From Mycobacterium lepromatosis (lineage in GTDB: Bacteria; Actinomycetota; Actinomycetes; Mycobacteriales; Mycobacteriaceae): a stretch of DNA of 64,000 bases. The notes beneath the pieces are model-generated. The model worked only from the letters and a program-made list of their open reading frames with translations, made no database searches and was not told where the DNA came from. Below, piece after piece: positions 33,202 through 43,869 of this stretch. Every line of letters begins with the position of its first letter. Within the stretch, counting starts at the first letter, position 1. The DNA is taken from positions 2,976,001-3,040,000 of the forward strand of contig NZ_CP083405.1 in NCBI RefSeq assembly GCF_000975265.2, read 5' to 3'. The position numbers and the translations under genes are program-made.

Positions 33202-33852
33202 GTGAGCGAGCAGCCACGTCAAGGTCAGCTGGACCTTGCGGACTACCGGGACACCCCGACCGCTACAACCCATGGTGACGTTGGCCTCAATGGCCCCACC
33301 GCAGTGAGCGGACCAGTTCAACCCGGACTCTTCCCTGACGACTCCGTGCCTGACGAGTTGGTTGGCTACCGTGGGCCCAGCGCCTGCCAGATCGCCGGAA
33401 TAACGTACCGCCAGCTGGACTACTGGGCACGGACGTCATTAGTGGTTCCATCGATCCGGGGTGCGGCTGGCTCCGGCAGCCAGCGCCTGTACTCGTTTAA
33501 GGACATCCTGGTTCTCAAGATCGTCAAACGATTGCTCGACACCGGTATCTCGTTGCACAACATTCGGGTTGCTGTTGACCATTTACGCCAGCGTGGCGTT
33601 CAGGATCTAGCCAACATCACCTTGTTCTCCGACGGTACTACGGTTTATGAGTGTACGTCGGCTGAAGAGGTCGTCGACCTGTTACAAGGCGGGCAGGGCG
33701 TGTTCGGTATTGCCGTGTCCGGCGCTATGCGTGAGCTGACCGGCGTGATCGCCGACTTCAGTGGTGAGCGCGCCGATGGTGGCGAGTCGATAGTCGCGCC
33801 GGAAGACGAGCTGGCCTCCCGGCGCAAGCATCGCGACCGCAAAATCGGCTAA
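33202..33852 (+). CDS. resR: MerR-family regulator (Rv1830-like, ResR)
   Basis: Intact regulator of 216 residues. The winged-helix domain is SACQIAGITYRQLDYWARTS, followed by GSQRLYSFKDILVLKIVK, typical of MerR proteins. It matches Rv1830, described as a regulator of growth and division whose variants in clinical M. tuberculosis give antibiotic resilience. The frame is open from ATG 33139, but GTG at 33202 is preferred: GAGAGGA ends six bases before it and the resulting N-terminus (SEQPRQGQLDLADY) looks family-like. The last residues are strongly basic. Confidence 0.9.
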   Translation: MSEQPRQGQLDLADYRDTPTATTHGDVGLNGPTAVSGPVQPGLFPDDSVPDELVGYRGPSACQIAGITYRQLDYWARTSLVVPSIRGAAGSGSQRLYSFKDILVLKIVKRLLDTGISLHNIRVAVDHLRQRGVQDLANITLFSDGTTVYECTSAEEVVDLLQGGQGVFGIAVSGAMRELTGVIADFSGERADGGESIVAPEDELASRRKHRDRKIG

Positions 33853-33934
33853 CTCTGCAGCGTAGTCAGCGGCTCCATGTTGTTTACCTTCGCGTGCGAC
33901 GCGGAGGGTAAAGTTGGATCTGCATCGCCCTCAC

Positions 33935-34152
33935 GCGGGAGAGTTCTGTGACCGCCAGTTACGGACGCCGAAGGAGCAATACCTCTCCGTCAATCTCTCA
34001 GGCACCCGGACCGCGCGCGGCCCCGATGCCTCTGGAAAGCGGTGGTCCGTTTATTCGGCTCACCCGCCCATGGGGAAAGCCAACCCCACCGCACGGTGAT
34101 CGGGTTGTCGAATCTCTCAGGCGCCCGGCTTGGGTGGACGACAGAGGGAGAG
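33935..34152 (+). promoter_or_regulatory. Tandem glycine riboswitch upstream of gcvB
   Basis: Two glycine aptamers lie head to tail. Aptamer 1 (about 33935-34017) shows GCGGGAGAG near its start, GCCGAAGGAGCAA at 33967-33979 and AATCTCTCAGGCACCC at 33992-34007. Aptamer 2 (about 34032-34152) shows TGGGGAAAGCC at 34071-34081, AATCTCTCAGGCGCCC at 34111-34126 and GACAGAGGGAG at its end. The repeated ATCTCTCAGGC core and the closing GAGAG/AGAGG pairs are the family hallmarks. It lies 78 bases before the gcvB start and should activate glycine cleavage when glycine is high. A long open frame passes through it but is not the true N-terminus of GcvB. Confidence 0.93.
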
Positions 34153-34229
34153 GACTGCAACGCGGACGTTGGCGACATCATCAGCGTTGCGCTCTGACCT
34201 TACATCAGGCTTACATCAGGAGTCTCCGA

Positions 34230-37088
34230 GTGTTGGTACCGAACTCATCGAACAAGCAGACCTGCTTTGCAGCCCGGCATATTGGCCCTAACAGTGAGGA
34301 CGTTGCTGCCATGCTTGCAGTCATTGGCGTCGAATCGCTCGACGACCTGGCAGCCAAGGCGGTTCCTAGCGGCATTCTCGATAATGTAACCGACACAGGT
34401 GTTGCACCGGGACTGGACCGGTTGCCGCCGCCGGCTACCGAGTTCGAGGCGCTAGCCGAGCTAGGTGCGCTTGCTCGTTCCAACACTGTTGCCGTATCGA
34501 TGATCGGTCAGGGCTACTACGACACCCTCACGCCCGCGGTGCTGTCACGCAACATTTTGGAGAACCCAGCCTGGTACACTTCCTACACACCGTACCAACC
34601 CGAAATCAGTCAAGGTCGGCTGGAAGCGCTGCTGAATTTCCAGACTCTGGTCAGCGATCTTACTGGCCTGGAGATCGCGAACGCATCGATGCTCGATGAG
34701 GGCACCGCAGCAGCCGAGGCCATGACATTGATGTACCGTGCCGCGCGCAGTACGGCGAACTGCCTGGTAGTCGACGTCGATGTGTTAACCCAGACTGCTG
34801 CGGTGTTCGCCACTCGGGCCAAACCGTTAGGTATCGACATCGTCGTGGCCGACCTACGCGAAGGACTACCGGACGGTGAGTTCTTCGGCGTCATCACTCA
34901 ACTGCCCGGAGCCAGCGGCCGGATTACCGACTGGACCGCTTTAATTGCCCAGGCCCACAGCCGCGGCGCATTGGTCGCCGTCGGCGCCGATCTGTTGGCG
35001 CTGACGTTGATCACACCACCGGGCGAGATCGGCGCCGATCTCGCATTCGGTACTACTCAAAGGTTTGGTGTGCCAATGGGATTCGGTGGACCGCATGCAG
35101 GATACCTCGCCCTCCACACCAAGCATGCCCGTCAGCTGCCGGGTCGGCTGGTCGGTGTTTCCGTCGACAGCGACGGCATACCGGCCTACCGGTTGGCGCT
35201 GCAGACCCGCGAACAGCATATCCGCCGCGACAAGGCGACGAGCAACATCTGCACCGCACAGGTGCTGCTGGCGGTGATGGCTGCGATGTACGCCAGCTAC
35301 CATGGTGCCGAGGGGTTGACCGGTATCGCGCGACGGGTGCACGCGCGGGCACGCGATCTGGCGGCCGGTCTGTCCGCAGCTGGCGTCGAAGTGGTACACC
35401 AGGCGTTCTTCGACACCGTGCTAGCCCGGGTAACTGGCCGGGCGGCGCAAATTCAGGGCGCTGCGAAGGAGCGCGGGATCAATGTGTGGCTCGTGGACGG
35501 CGACCATGTTTCGGTGGCCTGTGACGAGGCCACCACCGATGAGCACATCATGGCCGTGTTGGCGGCGTTCGCAGCGACGCCGGCGCGGGCGAGCTTCGCC
35601 GGACCGGATATCACGACCCGAACCTCGGCGTTCCTGGCGCATCCCGCATTTACCCGGTACCGCACCGAAACTTCGATGATGCGGTACTTGCGTGCCCTGG
35701 CGGATAAGGATATCGCTTTGGACCGCAGCATGATTCCGCTCGGTTCGTGCACGATGAAGCTCAACTCCGCCGCCGAGATGGAGTCGATTACCTGGCAGGA
35801 ATTCACGCGCCAGCATCCGTTCGCGCCAATATCAGACACTCCCGGGCTGCGTCGTCTCATCAGCGACTTGGAGAGCTGGCTGGTGCAGATCACCGGCTAC
35901 GATGCGGTTTCCTTGCAGCCCAACGCGGGCTCTCAGGGGGAGTACGCTGGTCTTTTGGCGATTCATGACTACCACGCCAGCCGAGGAGAACCGCACCGCG
36001 ACATCTGTCTGATTCCGTCAAGCGCGCATGGCACCAACGCCGCATCGGCGGCGTTGGTCGGTATGCGCGTGGTTGTGGTGGGCTGCCACGACAACGGTGA
36101 CGTTGATCTTGACGATCTACGTACCAAGGTCAGCGAGCATGCCAACCGGCTGTCCGTGTTGATGATCACCTATCCGTCCACGCACGGCGTCTATGAGCAC
36201 GACATTGCCGAGATCTGCGCGGCGGTGCACGACGCTGGCGGTCAGGTTTATGTCGATGGGGCCAACCTCAACGCACTGGTCGGCCTGGCCCGGCCGGGCA
36301 AGTTCGGCGGCGACGTTAGCCACCTGAACCTGCATAAAACGTTCTGCATACCGCACGGCGGCGGCGGACCAGGAGTCGGGCCGTTGGCGGTTCGTTCGCA
36401 CTTGGCATCGTTTCTTCCGGGTCACCCCTTTGCTCCCGAACTGCCGCAAGGTAAGCCGGTGTCGTCGGCGCCGTACGGGTCCGCCTCGATTCTGCCGATC
36501 ACGTGGGCCTATATCAGGATGATGGGCGCCGACGGTCTGCGAACGGCATCGCTGACCGCAATCGCCTCGGCCAACTACATAGCCCGTCGGCTCGACGAGT
36601 ATTTTCCGGTGCTGTACACCGGCCAGAACGGAATGGTCGCCCACGAGTGTATCCTGGACCTGCGGCCGATCACCAAGTCGGTTGGTGTTACTGTCGAGGA
36701 TGTTGCTAAACGCTTGGCGGACTATGGTTTTCACGCTCCCACGATGAGTTTCCCGGTGCCTGGAACGCTGATGGTGGAGCCCACCGAGAGTGAGAGCCTG
36801 GCCGAAATCGATGCATTCTGCGAAGCCATGATCGCCATCCGTGGCGAGATCGCCCGCGTCGGTGCAGGGGAGTGGTCTGTTGAGGACAACCCACTACGTG
36901 GCGCACCGCACACCGCTGAGTGCCTGCTGGCCTCCGACTGGGATCATCCGTATACTCGAGAAGAGGCCGCCTATCCGCTCGGCAAAGCGTTCCGGCCGAA
37001 GGTGTGGCCGCCGGTGCGTCGTATCGACGGCGCCTACGGCGACCGCAATTTGGTGTGCTCGTGCCCACCGGTGGAGGCGTTCGTCTGA
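34230..37088 (+). CDS. gcvB: Glycine dehydrogenase (decarboxylating), P protein
   Basis: Intact 952-residue PLP enzyme (Rv1832) that decarboxylates glycine and passes the aminomethyl group to lipoylated GcvH. The PLP Lys lies in [18 protein letters not shown] (about residue 705). Other family blocks are [15 protein letters not shown] at the start, [20 protein letters not shown], and [16 protein letters not shown] at 34230 is chosen: CAGGAG ends about seven bases upstream and the family sequence begins directly after. An alternative start at 33948 would add 94 residues read through the glycine riboswitch and is rejected. The riboswitch links expression to glycine supply. Confidence 0.95.
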   Translation: MLVPNSSNKQTCFAARHIGPNSEDVAAMLAVIGVESLDDLAAKAVPSGILDNVTDTGVAPGLDRLPPPATEFEALAELGALARSNTVAVSMIGQGYYDTLTPAVLSRNILENPAWYTSYTPYQPEISQGRLEALLNFQTLVSDLTGLEIANASMLDEGTAAAEAMTLMYRAARSTANCLVVDVDVLTQTAAVFATRAKPLGIDIVVADLREGLPDGEFFGVITQLPGASGRITDWTALIAQAHSRGALVAVGADLLALTLITPPGEIGADLAFGTTQRFGVPMGFGGPHAGYLALHTKHARQLPGRLVGVSVDSDGIPAYRLALQTREQHIRRDKATSNICTAQVLLAVMAAMYASYHGAEGLTGIARRVHARARDLAAGLSAAGVEVVHQAFFDTVLARVTGRAAQIQGAAKERGINVWLVDGDHVSVACDEATTDEHIMAVLAAFAATPARASFAGPDITTRTSAFLAHPAFTRYRTETSMMRYLRALADKDIALDRSMIPLGSCTMKLNSAAEMESITWQEFTRQHPFAPISDTPGLRRLISDLESWLVQITGYDAVSLQPNAGSQGEYAGLLAIHDYHASRGEPHRDICLIPSSAHGTNAASAALVGMRVVVVGCHDNGDVDLDDLRTKVSEHANRLSVLMITYPSTHGVYEHDIAEICAAVHDAGGQVYVDGANLNALVGLARPGKFGGDVSHLNLHKTFCIPHGGGGPGVGPLAVRSHLASFLPGHPFAPELPQGKPVSSAPYGSASILPITWAYIRMMGADGLRTASLTAIASANYIARRLDEYFPVLYTGQNGMVAHECILDLRPITKSVGVTVEDVAKRLADYGFHAPTMSFPVPGTLMVEPTESESLAEIDAFCEAMIAIRGEIARVGAGEWSVEDNPLRGAPHTAECLLASDWDHPYTREEAAYPLGKAFRPKVWPPVRRIDGAYGDRNLVCSCPPVEAFV

Positions 37089-37099
37089 GTCGGTCCAGA

Positions 37100-37988
37100 A
37101 CCGTCAGCCGAAGCGCTCGATGATTGTCGCGGTGATCACTGCGGACTCATCCTCCTGGATGAAATGCTTGGCAATGGGCATGTTCGACCAGGATGTGATT
37201 CAGGAATGTCTCGCGCATTCGTGACAGCTTAGGGCCGAGTCTGAAGGCAAAATCCTTCATGTCCCATACAAACAGGACGAGTTTGGCACCGCGTTTGGTT
37301 GACACTTTTACACCTGCCGTGCCCGCGGCGGATGGGCGGACAGGATCTACTTGGGCATTTCGGCTATGCTCAACCGTGCCGCGGTGTTGGGTTACACTGC
37401 CCAGTAGCGTGCCATCACCGCGGTGATAGGTCGGCGTTCTGTTCTGGCGGGGATCAGTTGCTCGACAAAGGAATTTCGTTGCAGGGTCGGGTGGGATGGC
37501 ATCGGTAGGCGGTACACTACCCTGTTGACGGCCGTTGTTGTCTACGTGTTTGCCGGCCAAAACCAGGTATTGCCTAAAATGATTCCGCGCACCCGGTTAG
37601 TACGCTCGACCGCGACCGCCATGCCGATCGGTTCCACTCCAGTTCTGGTTCATCGTCAGATAGTTGTCTGCAGTCTTGGTTCAGGTGAATAACCAACTCA
37701 TCCACCACTTGGGCGTGTTCGTGGATTTTGTAGCTGAATCTCGCGGGACGCTTAGAGAACCCGAAACCGAGATAATCGGGTGCGATGTGCGATGAAGTTA
37801 AACCGGTCACGCAATGCGACCACAATGTTGTGGGTACCCGAAGCTCCAGGTGGGATTGGCGTGGCACAACAACGTTGGGCCGGACCATCTCCATCGTCGA
37901 TGTAGTGGATACACCCTCGCGAGCTGTCGAAACAGCGCGATGGAAATAGATACAGCTGGGGGTCTAGAATGTATTCAGCGTTCATCGC
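37100..37988 (-). pseudogene. Decayed haloalkane dehalogenase, Rv1833c-like
   Basis: The minus strand begins DPQLYLFPSRCFDSSRGCIH with YIDDGDGP, the start of Rv1833c. It continues in other frames with IVVALRDRFNFIA, DYLGFGFSKRPARFSYKI with HEHAQVVDEL, and near the 3' end KLVLFVWDMKDFAFRLGPKL and HILVEHAHCQAFHPGG. The alpha/beta-hydrolase nucleophile region is not readable. Several frameshifts separate the blocks. The living enzyme removes halogens from small haloalkanes. The relic is convergent with gcvB, as in M. tuberculosis; Rv1834 and Rv1835c, which should follow, are absent. Confidence 0.85.
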
Positions 37989-38010
37989 GTTCCTTACCGC
38001 GTAGACGAGC

Positions 38011-40143
38011 TCAGCTCAAGAATGTATCGATCGCGGTAGCGAGGTCAAGAGAGGCTGACGTCGACAAGTTCTGGTAGCTTCCGCCGCTGATCTGGGCGAC
38101 AGCTTTCCAGGTTGCCTGGTCGGGGTCGGTCCCGAAGTCGATGACATTTACCGCTATCGGTTTAGCTGGGTCGGTGCTAGTGCGGATGAAATCCTGCAGA
38201 CCCGCCCCGTCCAGGGTTTGGTCGGTGTGCGGTCCAGCAGTGATCACCAATACCGAATTCGTTTGTCCGGCATGGTAATTGGCTAGCATCTCCTGGTAGA
38301 TCATTCGTAGCGTGGTAAATGACACTGCACCGCCGTTGGATGAATACTGCTTGTCCAGCGCAGCCGTCAGAGCTGCCGAGCGGGGTTGGCCGTTGACCGG
38401 TTCGGTTAGCTGACCTGTTGTCACCTCCGTTCGACCCTTGTGGCCGTCGAATGTCCACAGGCCCATGACCGAGGTGGGCGACATCGCATTGATCTTGTCG
38501 CCGAGGGCCGCTATGACGTTGGCCAACCGGGTTTTGCCGCCTTCCTTGGTGGGCATCGACTGGTCTAGCATGATAGTTGCTGCCACCCCGCTAGACGGCT
38601 GGATCATCGCTTCGACCAGCGTGGCGCGCATCCCGTCGTCACCTATCGAGACGGTGGAAGGCACCGCCGCGAAACTGGTAACGGAACTGCTCGGCGGTGT
38701 GATGCCGTTAACTCGAAAACCAGCTTTAGCGAGCTTCGCCAGTTGGTCGGGTTTTTGCACGAACCGAGCAAACTCACTGGCCGCCGCGGCTTGCTCCTGT
38801 GTCAGCCACGAGCCGTTGAGCAGCACCGCGGGATAGTCAGCAATCGGCGCAGGACCGTGCGGTAGCCAGGATCCCAAAGTGTTCTTGGCGTCTGACAATG
38901 ACTGGCCGCGCTGGAATAGCTGTTGCTCGGTGGTGATCACAGCGTGCACCGGTGCAGTTGCTATGTCACCGGGTTTGAGCAGTGTGCTCATCGCTTCTGC
39001 CCAGGTGTTGTCGGCAAGTTTGGGTTGAGCGCTCATTAGAGTGTGCACTGCTCCCACGCCCTGTGTTGCAGGTGCACCAGCAGGTACCGACGCAGCCGCT
39101 ATCGCCTCGCCGGCTAAAAACGTGGCGTCGCTGTTGCCGTTCATCGGCAAGGCCAGCCGGAGTGATCCCCAGGCCGGCAGGTTCAAATCAGCCAAGGAGT
39201 TCGGATTGGTTTGCAGGCTGGGCAGTGCTGCCCAGTCTTTGTTGATGAGGGCCTGCTCGAATTCTGGCCGAACCGCCAGCAGCACTGGCGACGTCACCAG
39301 CGAATGGCTTTCGCTGATTGTCTTCTGACCTGCGGTCACGGCGAGTCGTGCTGCGGAGATCGAACTGCCCGGGATCCATAGCGCCGGCTTGTCCCCTAAG
39401 TCAGCCGGCCACTTGTCGTTGAAACCGGTGAGCGCTGCCTCCGAGCCGACGGGTTTGACAGTCACCGTCATGCAATGGTCGCCCACCGGCCGGGCGGATG
39501 CGTTGTAACTTTGGGCGAACTCTTGCAGGTAATCGGCGATCGACGGATCTGCGACAACAGCGACCGTCTGGTGACCACCTACGCAGCGTGCGGCTGCCTG
39601 GTGCTTGCGATTGTCCAAGATATGGCCGAGGAAACTCCACATGATCACCGCGCCCACCAGCACCACGACCGCGGCAAGGGTCGCGATCACGCCGATGCTG
39701 ACCCCTCGTCGTCCGCCGTCACTGCGGTGTCCGCCTTGCCATTTGTCGACGCTACGGTGGCTAGCTCTGAATAGGTGCGACAGGCCGGTCGGTACCTGTG
39801 CGCTAGTCGATGAGCCTGCAGGTGGGGGCGGAAAGTCTGGGTAGTCGTCGGCTGCGCCAGCGGCAAAAGGGTCCTCGTTGCGGTCTTCGGCCCAGTAACT
39901 CTGGTAATCGATGGTTTCGTCGAGAGTCTGGGGTGCGGAGTCAGCCGGATGCTCTGCTCCGTGCGGGTAGCTCTGGTCGTTCGGCGAGTCGATAGCCGCT
40001 GGTTCAAAAGCATGCTCTGGGTAACCCATCCTGCCTTGGTAGCCGTGATCTATCTCGTCGCCCTGATCCGGCCCGAATGCAGCGAATTGGTCAGATGGCT
40101 GATCCATGGAATCCTCAGGGCCGGGCATGCTGTGCCTACCCAT
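38011..40143 (-). CDS. Membrane-anchored solute-binding/VWA protein (Rv1836c-like)
   Basis: Intact 710-residue protein. Residues 1-140 are acidic and Pro/Gly-rich, probably disordered and cytoplasmic. One membrane segment follows at about 147-172 (GVIATLAAVVVLVGAVIMW). The next 300 residues resemble an extracellular solute-binding fold (QTVAVVADPSIADYLQEFAQ, WIPGSSISAAR). The C-terminal 200 residues form a von Willebrand factor A domain whose metal site reads LDQSMP (about residue 524), that is D-x-S-x-P instead of the usual D-x-S-x-S. It corresponds to Rv1836c. Function unknown; the architecture suggests a surface sensor or assembly factor. It follows glcB on the same strand, 194 bases away. 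Confidence 0.85.
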   Translation of the reverse strand: MGRHSMPGPEDSMDQPSDQFAAFGPDQGDEIDHGYQGRMGYPEHAFEPAAIDSPNDQSYPHGAEHPADSAPQTLDETIDYQSYWAEDRNEDPFAAGAADDYPDFPPPPAGSSTSAQVPTGLSHLFRASHRSVDKWQGGHRSDGGRRGVSIGVIATLAAVVVLVGAVIMWSFLGHILDNRKHQAAARCVGGHQTVAVVADPSIADYLQEFAQSYNASARPVGDHCMTVTVKPVGSEAALTGFNDKWPADLGDKPALWIPGSSISAARLAVTAGQKTISESHSLVTSPVLLAVRPEFEQALINKDWAALPSLQTNPNSLADLNLPAWGSLRLALPMNGNSDATFLAGEAIAAASVPAGAPATQGVGAVHTLMSAQPKLADNTWAEAMSTLLKPGDIATAPVHAVITTEQQLFQRGQSLSDAKNTLGSWLPHGPAPIADYPAVLLNGSWLTQEQAAAASEFARFVQKPDQLAKLAKAGFRVNGITPPSSSVTSFAAVPSTVSIGDDGMRATLVEAMIQPSSGVAATIMLDQSMPTKEGGKTRLANVIAALGDKINAMSPTSVMGLWTFDGHKGRTEVTTGQLTEPVNGQPRSAALTAALDKQYSSNGGAVSFTTLRMIYQEMLANYHAGQTNSVLVITAGPHTDQTLDGAGLQDFIRTSTDPAKPIAVNVIDFGTDPDQATWKAVAQISGGSYQNLSTSASLDLATAIDTFLS

Positions 40144-40337
40144 ACCGGTAATCCGCTGCCTTTCTGTTGATCCGTGTCTGATCTGCTTTGAACTCGGCGC
40201 CGAGTCTAGTCATCGACCACATCACCGTATGTTGAGCCGGCACAAGGCAGCGGTTCTATCTAGATGGACCTGCTTCTGTCCCTCGCCGCTGTGCGGCTGG
40301 TAGTGCCTTCACAGCTGACCGCAAGCAGGTCGCATCG

Positions 40338-42533
40338 TCACCGGTTCTGTGCCTTGAATTCGCGACGACGGCGATGCAGGATCAGCTCTGTATAGCCGTT
40401 GGGCTGTTGCGCGCCGGACAGTATCAGTTCCTGCGCCGCCAGGAACGCAATACTGTCGTCGAAGTTGGGCGCCATCGGGCGATATACCGGGTCGTCGGCA
40501 TTTTGCTGATCGACCAACGGGGCCATCCGTTCCAAGCTAGCCCGCACATCCTCGCTGGTGATTACGCCATGGCGCAGCCAGTTGGCCAGCAACTGGCTCG
40601 AAATCCGTAGGGTGGCGCGATCCTCCATGAGTGCCACATTGTGGATATCGGGCACCTTCGAGCAACCGATACCCTGGTCTACCCAGCGCACCACATAACC
40701 GAGGATGGACTGACAGTCATTATCGACCTCCTCGCGGATCTCCTCGGGGGCCCAGGCCAGTTCCTTGGCCAACGGAATTGTCAACAGCTGGTCAACGGTG
40801 GCACGTCTCTGGCCAGCCAGTTCTTGTTGCACGGCAGCCACGTCGACCTGGTGGTAGTGCATCGCATGCAGCGTGGCCGCGGTGGGCGAGGGCACCCATG
40901 CGGTGGTAGCGCCCGCCTTAGGCTGGCCGATCTTCTGCTCGATCATATCAGCCATCAGTTCGGTCATTGCCCACATACCCTTGCCGATCTGTGCTTTGCA
41001 CTTGAAGCCCGCGGCTAGCCCGATGTCAACATTGGCGTCTTCGTAGGCCTTGATCCAGGTGCTGTTTTTCATCGCACCCTTACGAATCATCGGACCGGCC
41101 TCCATCGAGGTGTGGATCTCGTCGCCGGTGCGGTCCAAGAAGCCAGTGTTGATGAACACGACCCGATCTGCGGCGGCCTTGATGCACGCCTTCAAATTTA
41201 GTGTCGTACGCCGCTCCTCGTCCATGATGCCGACCTTCAAGGTGCCCTGCGGCAACCCCAGCACGTCTTCGACGCGGCTGAACAGCTCGCAGGTGAACGC
41301 AACCTCCGCGGGACCGTGCATTTTCGGTTTGACGATGTAGATGGAACCGGTGCGGCTATTGGTCAGTGGGCCATTAGCTTTGCCGGTTTTGAGTCCGTGG
41401 ATTGCGGCCAGACTGGTGAACACTGCATCTATAATGCCTTCGAACACTTCTTTGTCCTGGCCGTCACTTCCGTCCACGAGAATCGCGTCGCTGGTCATCA
41501 GATGGCCCACGTTGCGTACGAACAACAGGCTGCGCCCGGGCAGGGTCAATTCACCGCCGTCGGGCGTGGTGTAGCTGCGGTCGGCGTTGAGCACACGGGT
41601 GAAGGTCTTGCCGTCCTTGTTGACTTCCTCGGTTAAGTCACCTTTGTTCAGGCCGAGCCAGTTGTGGTAGCCGAGTACTTTGTCGTTGGCGTCGACGGCC
41701 GTGACTGAGTCCTCGAAGTCCATGATCGTGGTGATGGCCGATTCCAGGATCACGTCCTTGATGCCGACGGGGTCGGTCTTGCCTATCGGTGACTCCGGGT
41801 CGATCAGGATTTCGATGTGCAGACCGTGATTGGCTAGCAGCACCGACCAGTTGGGAGACCCCAACTCGCCGCTGTAGCCGACAAACTTTTCGGGACTGGC
41901 CAATCCGGTGGAATTCGCGCCGATGGCTATCTGAAGTTGGCCGTCTACGATGCTCACTCCCGTAGCGTTAATCCATGAATCAGATGCCAGCGGGACGGCC
42001 TGATCCATAAACTTGCGTGCGTAGGCAATCACCTTGTCTCCGCGAACCTTGTTGTACCCAGAGCCCTTTTCGGCTCCGTCGGTTTCCGGTATGGCGTCGG
42101 TGCCATATAGGGCGTCGTAGAGGGAGCCCCAGCGGGCGTTGGCGGCGTTGAGCGCGAACCGTGCGTTAAGTACCGGCACCACCAGCTGTGGGCCGGCGGT
42201 CGTGGTGATCTCGTCGTCCACTCCTGAGGTGGTGATGGTGAAGTCATCGGGTTCAGGCAGCAGGTAGCCGATATCGATGAGGAACTGCCGATAAGCATCC
42301 ACGTCGAATGGCTCGATCACACGATGGCGGTGCCATTTGTCAATCTGGGCCTGCAGCTCATCGCGGGAGTTCAGCAAACTCTGGTTTTGTGGAGTGAGGT
42401 CGGTGACAACCTTGGCGACGCCCGACCAGAAGCTGTTCGGGTCGATGTCGGTGCCAGGCAGGGCTTCGTTGTTGACGAAGTCGTAAAGCACACGGGCGAC
42501 GCGCAAATTCCCCGCCGACACGCGATCAGTCAT
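40338..42533 (-). CDS. glcB: Malate synthase G
   Basis: Intact 731-residue enzyme (Rv1837c) that condenses glyoxylate with acetyl-CoA to malate, completing the glyoxylate shunt needed for growth on fatty acids. Conserved blocks are [32 protein letters not shown], and [20 protein letters not shown]. The C-terminal block holds [21 protein letters not shown] at 42533 is preceded by GGAGGAGAACC, giving a good ribosome binding site. It is about ten residues shorter than the M. tuberculosis enzyme as I remember it. Survival of this gene fits a host-lipid diet. Confidence 0.96.
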   Translation of the reverse strand: MTDRVSAGNLRVARVLYDFVNNEALPGTDIDPNSFWSGVAKVVTDLTPQNQSLLNSRDELQAQIDKWHRHRVIEPFDVDAYRQFLIDIGYLLPEPDDFTITTSGVDDEITTTAGPQLVVPVLNARFALNAANARWGSLYDALYGTDAIPETDGAEKGSGYNKVRGDKVIAYARKFMDQAVPLASDSWINATGVSIVDGQLQIAIGANSTGLASPEKFVGYSGELGSPNWSVLLANHGLHIEILIDPESPIGKTDPVGIKDVILESAITTIMDFEDSVTAVDANDKVLGYHNWLGLNKGDLTEEVNKDGKTFTRVLNADRSYTTPDGGELTLPGRSLLFVRNVGHLMTSDAILVDGSDGQDKEVFEGIIDAVFTSLAAIHGLKTGKANGPLTNSRTGSIYIVKPKMHGPAEVAFTCELFSRVEDVLGLPQGTLKVGIMDEERRTTLNLKACIKAAADRVVFINTGFLDRTGDEIHTSMEAGPMIRKGAMKNSTWIKAYEDANVDIGLAAGFKCKAQIGKGMWAMTELMADMIEQKIGQPKAGATTAWVPSPTAATLHAMHYHQVDVAAVQQELAGQRRATVDQLLTIPLAKELAWAPEEIREEVDNDCQSILGYVVRWVDQGIGCSKVPDIHNVALMEDRATLRISSQLLANWLRHGVITSEDVRASLERMAPLVDQQNADDPVYRPMAPNFDDSIAFLAAQELILSGAQQPNGYTELILHRRRREFKAQNR

Positions 42534-42839
42534 GGTTCTCCTCCAGTATTGGGCTTACTGGCCCCAACGGTCCCCGATATGGCTCTCATGGGCTACGTGC
42601 ATAAGCCTACCGGCCAATAGCCTGACGAGCGTATTCCGGGCCGACTCGCAACAGCAGGTCAACAGCTTCATCGGTCGGTCCTACGCTTGGTTTTGCGAAA
42701 CGTGTGCCGGTAAAACACCTACCGACTAGTAGGCGTAGCCGTTAAAGCTCATAATGGGCTACTGGCGGCTCTACCCGGTGCTTAGTTTCAGTGTGTCCCG
42801 TCGTGCATGGTGCCGACCAGATCGGCTACGTAGATCCGT
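42534..42839. promoter_or_regulatory. Upstream region of glcB
   Basis: This 306-base stretch contains the glcB ribosome binding site (minus-strand GGAGGA, five bases before the ATG) and must contain its promoter. In M. tuberculosis Rv1838c-Rv1840c (a VapBC13-type pair and a PE_PGRS) stand here; I see no trace of them. Confidence 0.5.
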
Positions 42840-43855
42840 CATAGCCACGCAATAGCCACGCACGGAACTACCTCGCCATCACCGGCAATCACCGGTGCCA
42901 GATGGCTGTTTCTGCGACGCATCTGCGACAAGGCGTCGGCCAACGGCAGTGATTCGGGCACCTCGGGCAGTGGACATAAGAGTGCCAGCTCGATCACGGT
43001 CTGCGGATAGTCGCCGAGCGTCAACACATTTTTGATGTGGAGATGTCCTACGAACTCGCCGTCGATATCAGCAACCGGAAACCGGGAATAGCCAATTTGG
43101 GGCTAGGGCCTGTTCGACCGCGCCAACAGTTGAGCCACAGCCGGCTGCCGCCACCGGCACTGCCCGGATATCGGCCAGCGGCCGTGCAACATCGGCGACC
43201 ACCCTGGTGCGAATCTGCAGCGCTCGCGTCAGCCGTTTGTGTTCTTCTTGATCCAGCAGACCCTCTTATACCGATTCGGAAATCATCTCGCTGAGCTCGG
43301 CTGTGGGAACAGTAATGTTGAGTTCGTCTTTCGGCTCCACGCCCAGCCCGCGCAATACCGCGTTGGCGCATGTGTTGTAGAGGACGATGAACGGTCGGGC
43401 AGCACGCACGTAGATCAGGTAGGGCGGTACCAACAACATGCTGTTCGTTCCGGACCGGCCAGGGCGATGTTCTTGGGTACAATCTCGCCAAACAGCACAT
43501 GCAGAGCCACCACCAGCGCCAACGCAATCACCAGCGACAGCGTGTGCAGCAGCGGTGGCGACGTACTGGTCAGCTGACACGACGTCCGCAACAGATTGGC
43601 CGCTGTCGCCTCGCTAATCTTGCCGAGCAGGATCGAGGTCACGGTGACACCAAGTTGAGTGCCTGCCAGCATCGGCGAGAGCTGTTCGCTGGCTCGGATC
43701 ACGGTGATTGCGCTCGTTCTGCCCTGTTCGGCCAACGCTTAAAGGTGGTCGCGACGGGCCGAGATCAGCGAGAAGTCCGCGCCGACGAAAACGCGTTGAT
43801 GCCGATCGGCACGATAGCCACCAGCAGTACCAGAATGTTTTGCATTAGCCCGGTC
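42840..43855 (-). pseudogene. Decayed CorC/HlyC-type membrane protein, Rv1841c-like
   Basis: Minus-strand blocks: QNILVLLVAIVPIGINAF (membrane start), IRASEQLSPMLAGTQLGVTV, ISEATAANLLRT, LVVALHVLFGEIVPKNIALA with the family's GE-x-x-PK motif, then NAVLRGLGVEPKDELN and ELSEMISES. The CBS domain end reads VLTLGDYPQTVIELALLCPL and LADALSQMRRRNSHLAPVI. All blocks of a DUF21-CBS protein are present in order but in at least four frames. Relatives act in divalent metal handling. The next relic is its paralogue; both are dead. Confidence 0.87.
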
Positions 43856-43869
43856 TTCTGCTGGATTTG

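Noticed and set aside
33948..34229. N-terminal extension of GcvB by 94 residues
   Set aside because: The stretch is the tandem glycine riboswitch; a good ribosome binding site and the family N-terminus point to the GTG at 34230.
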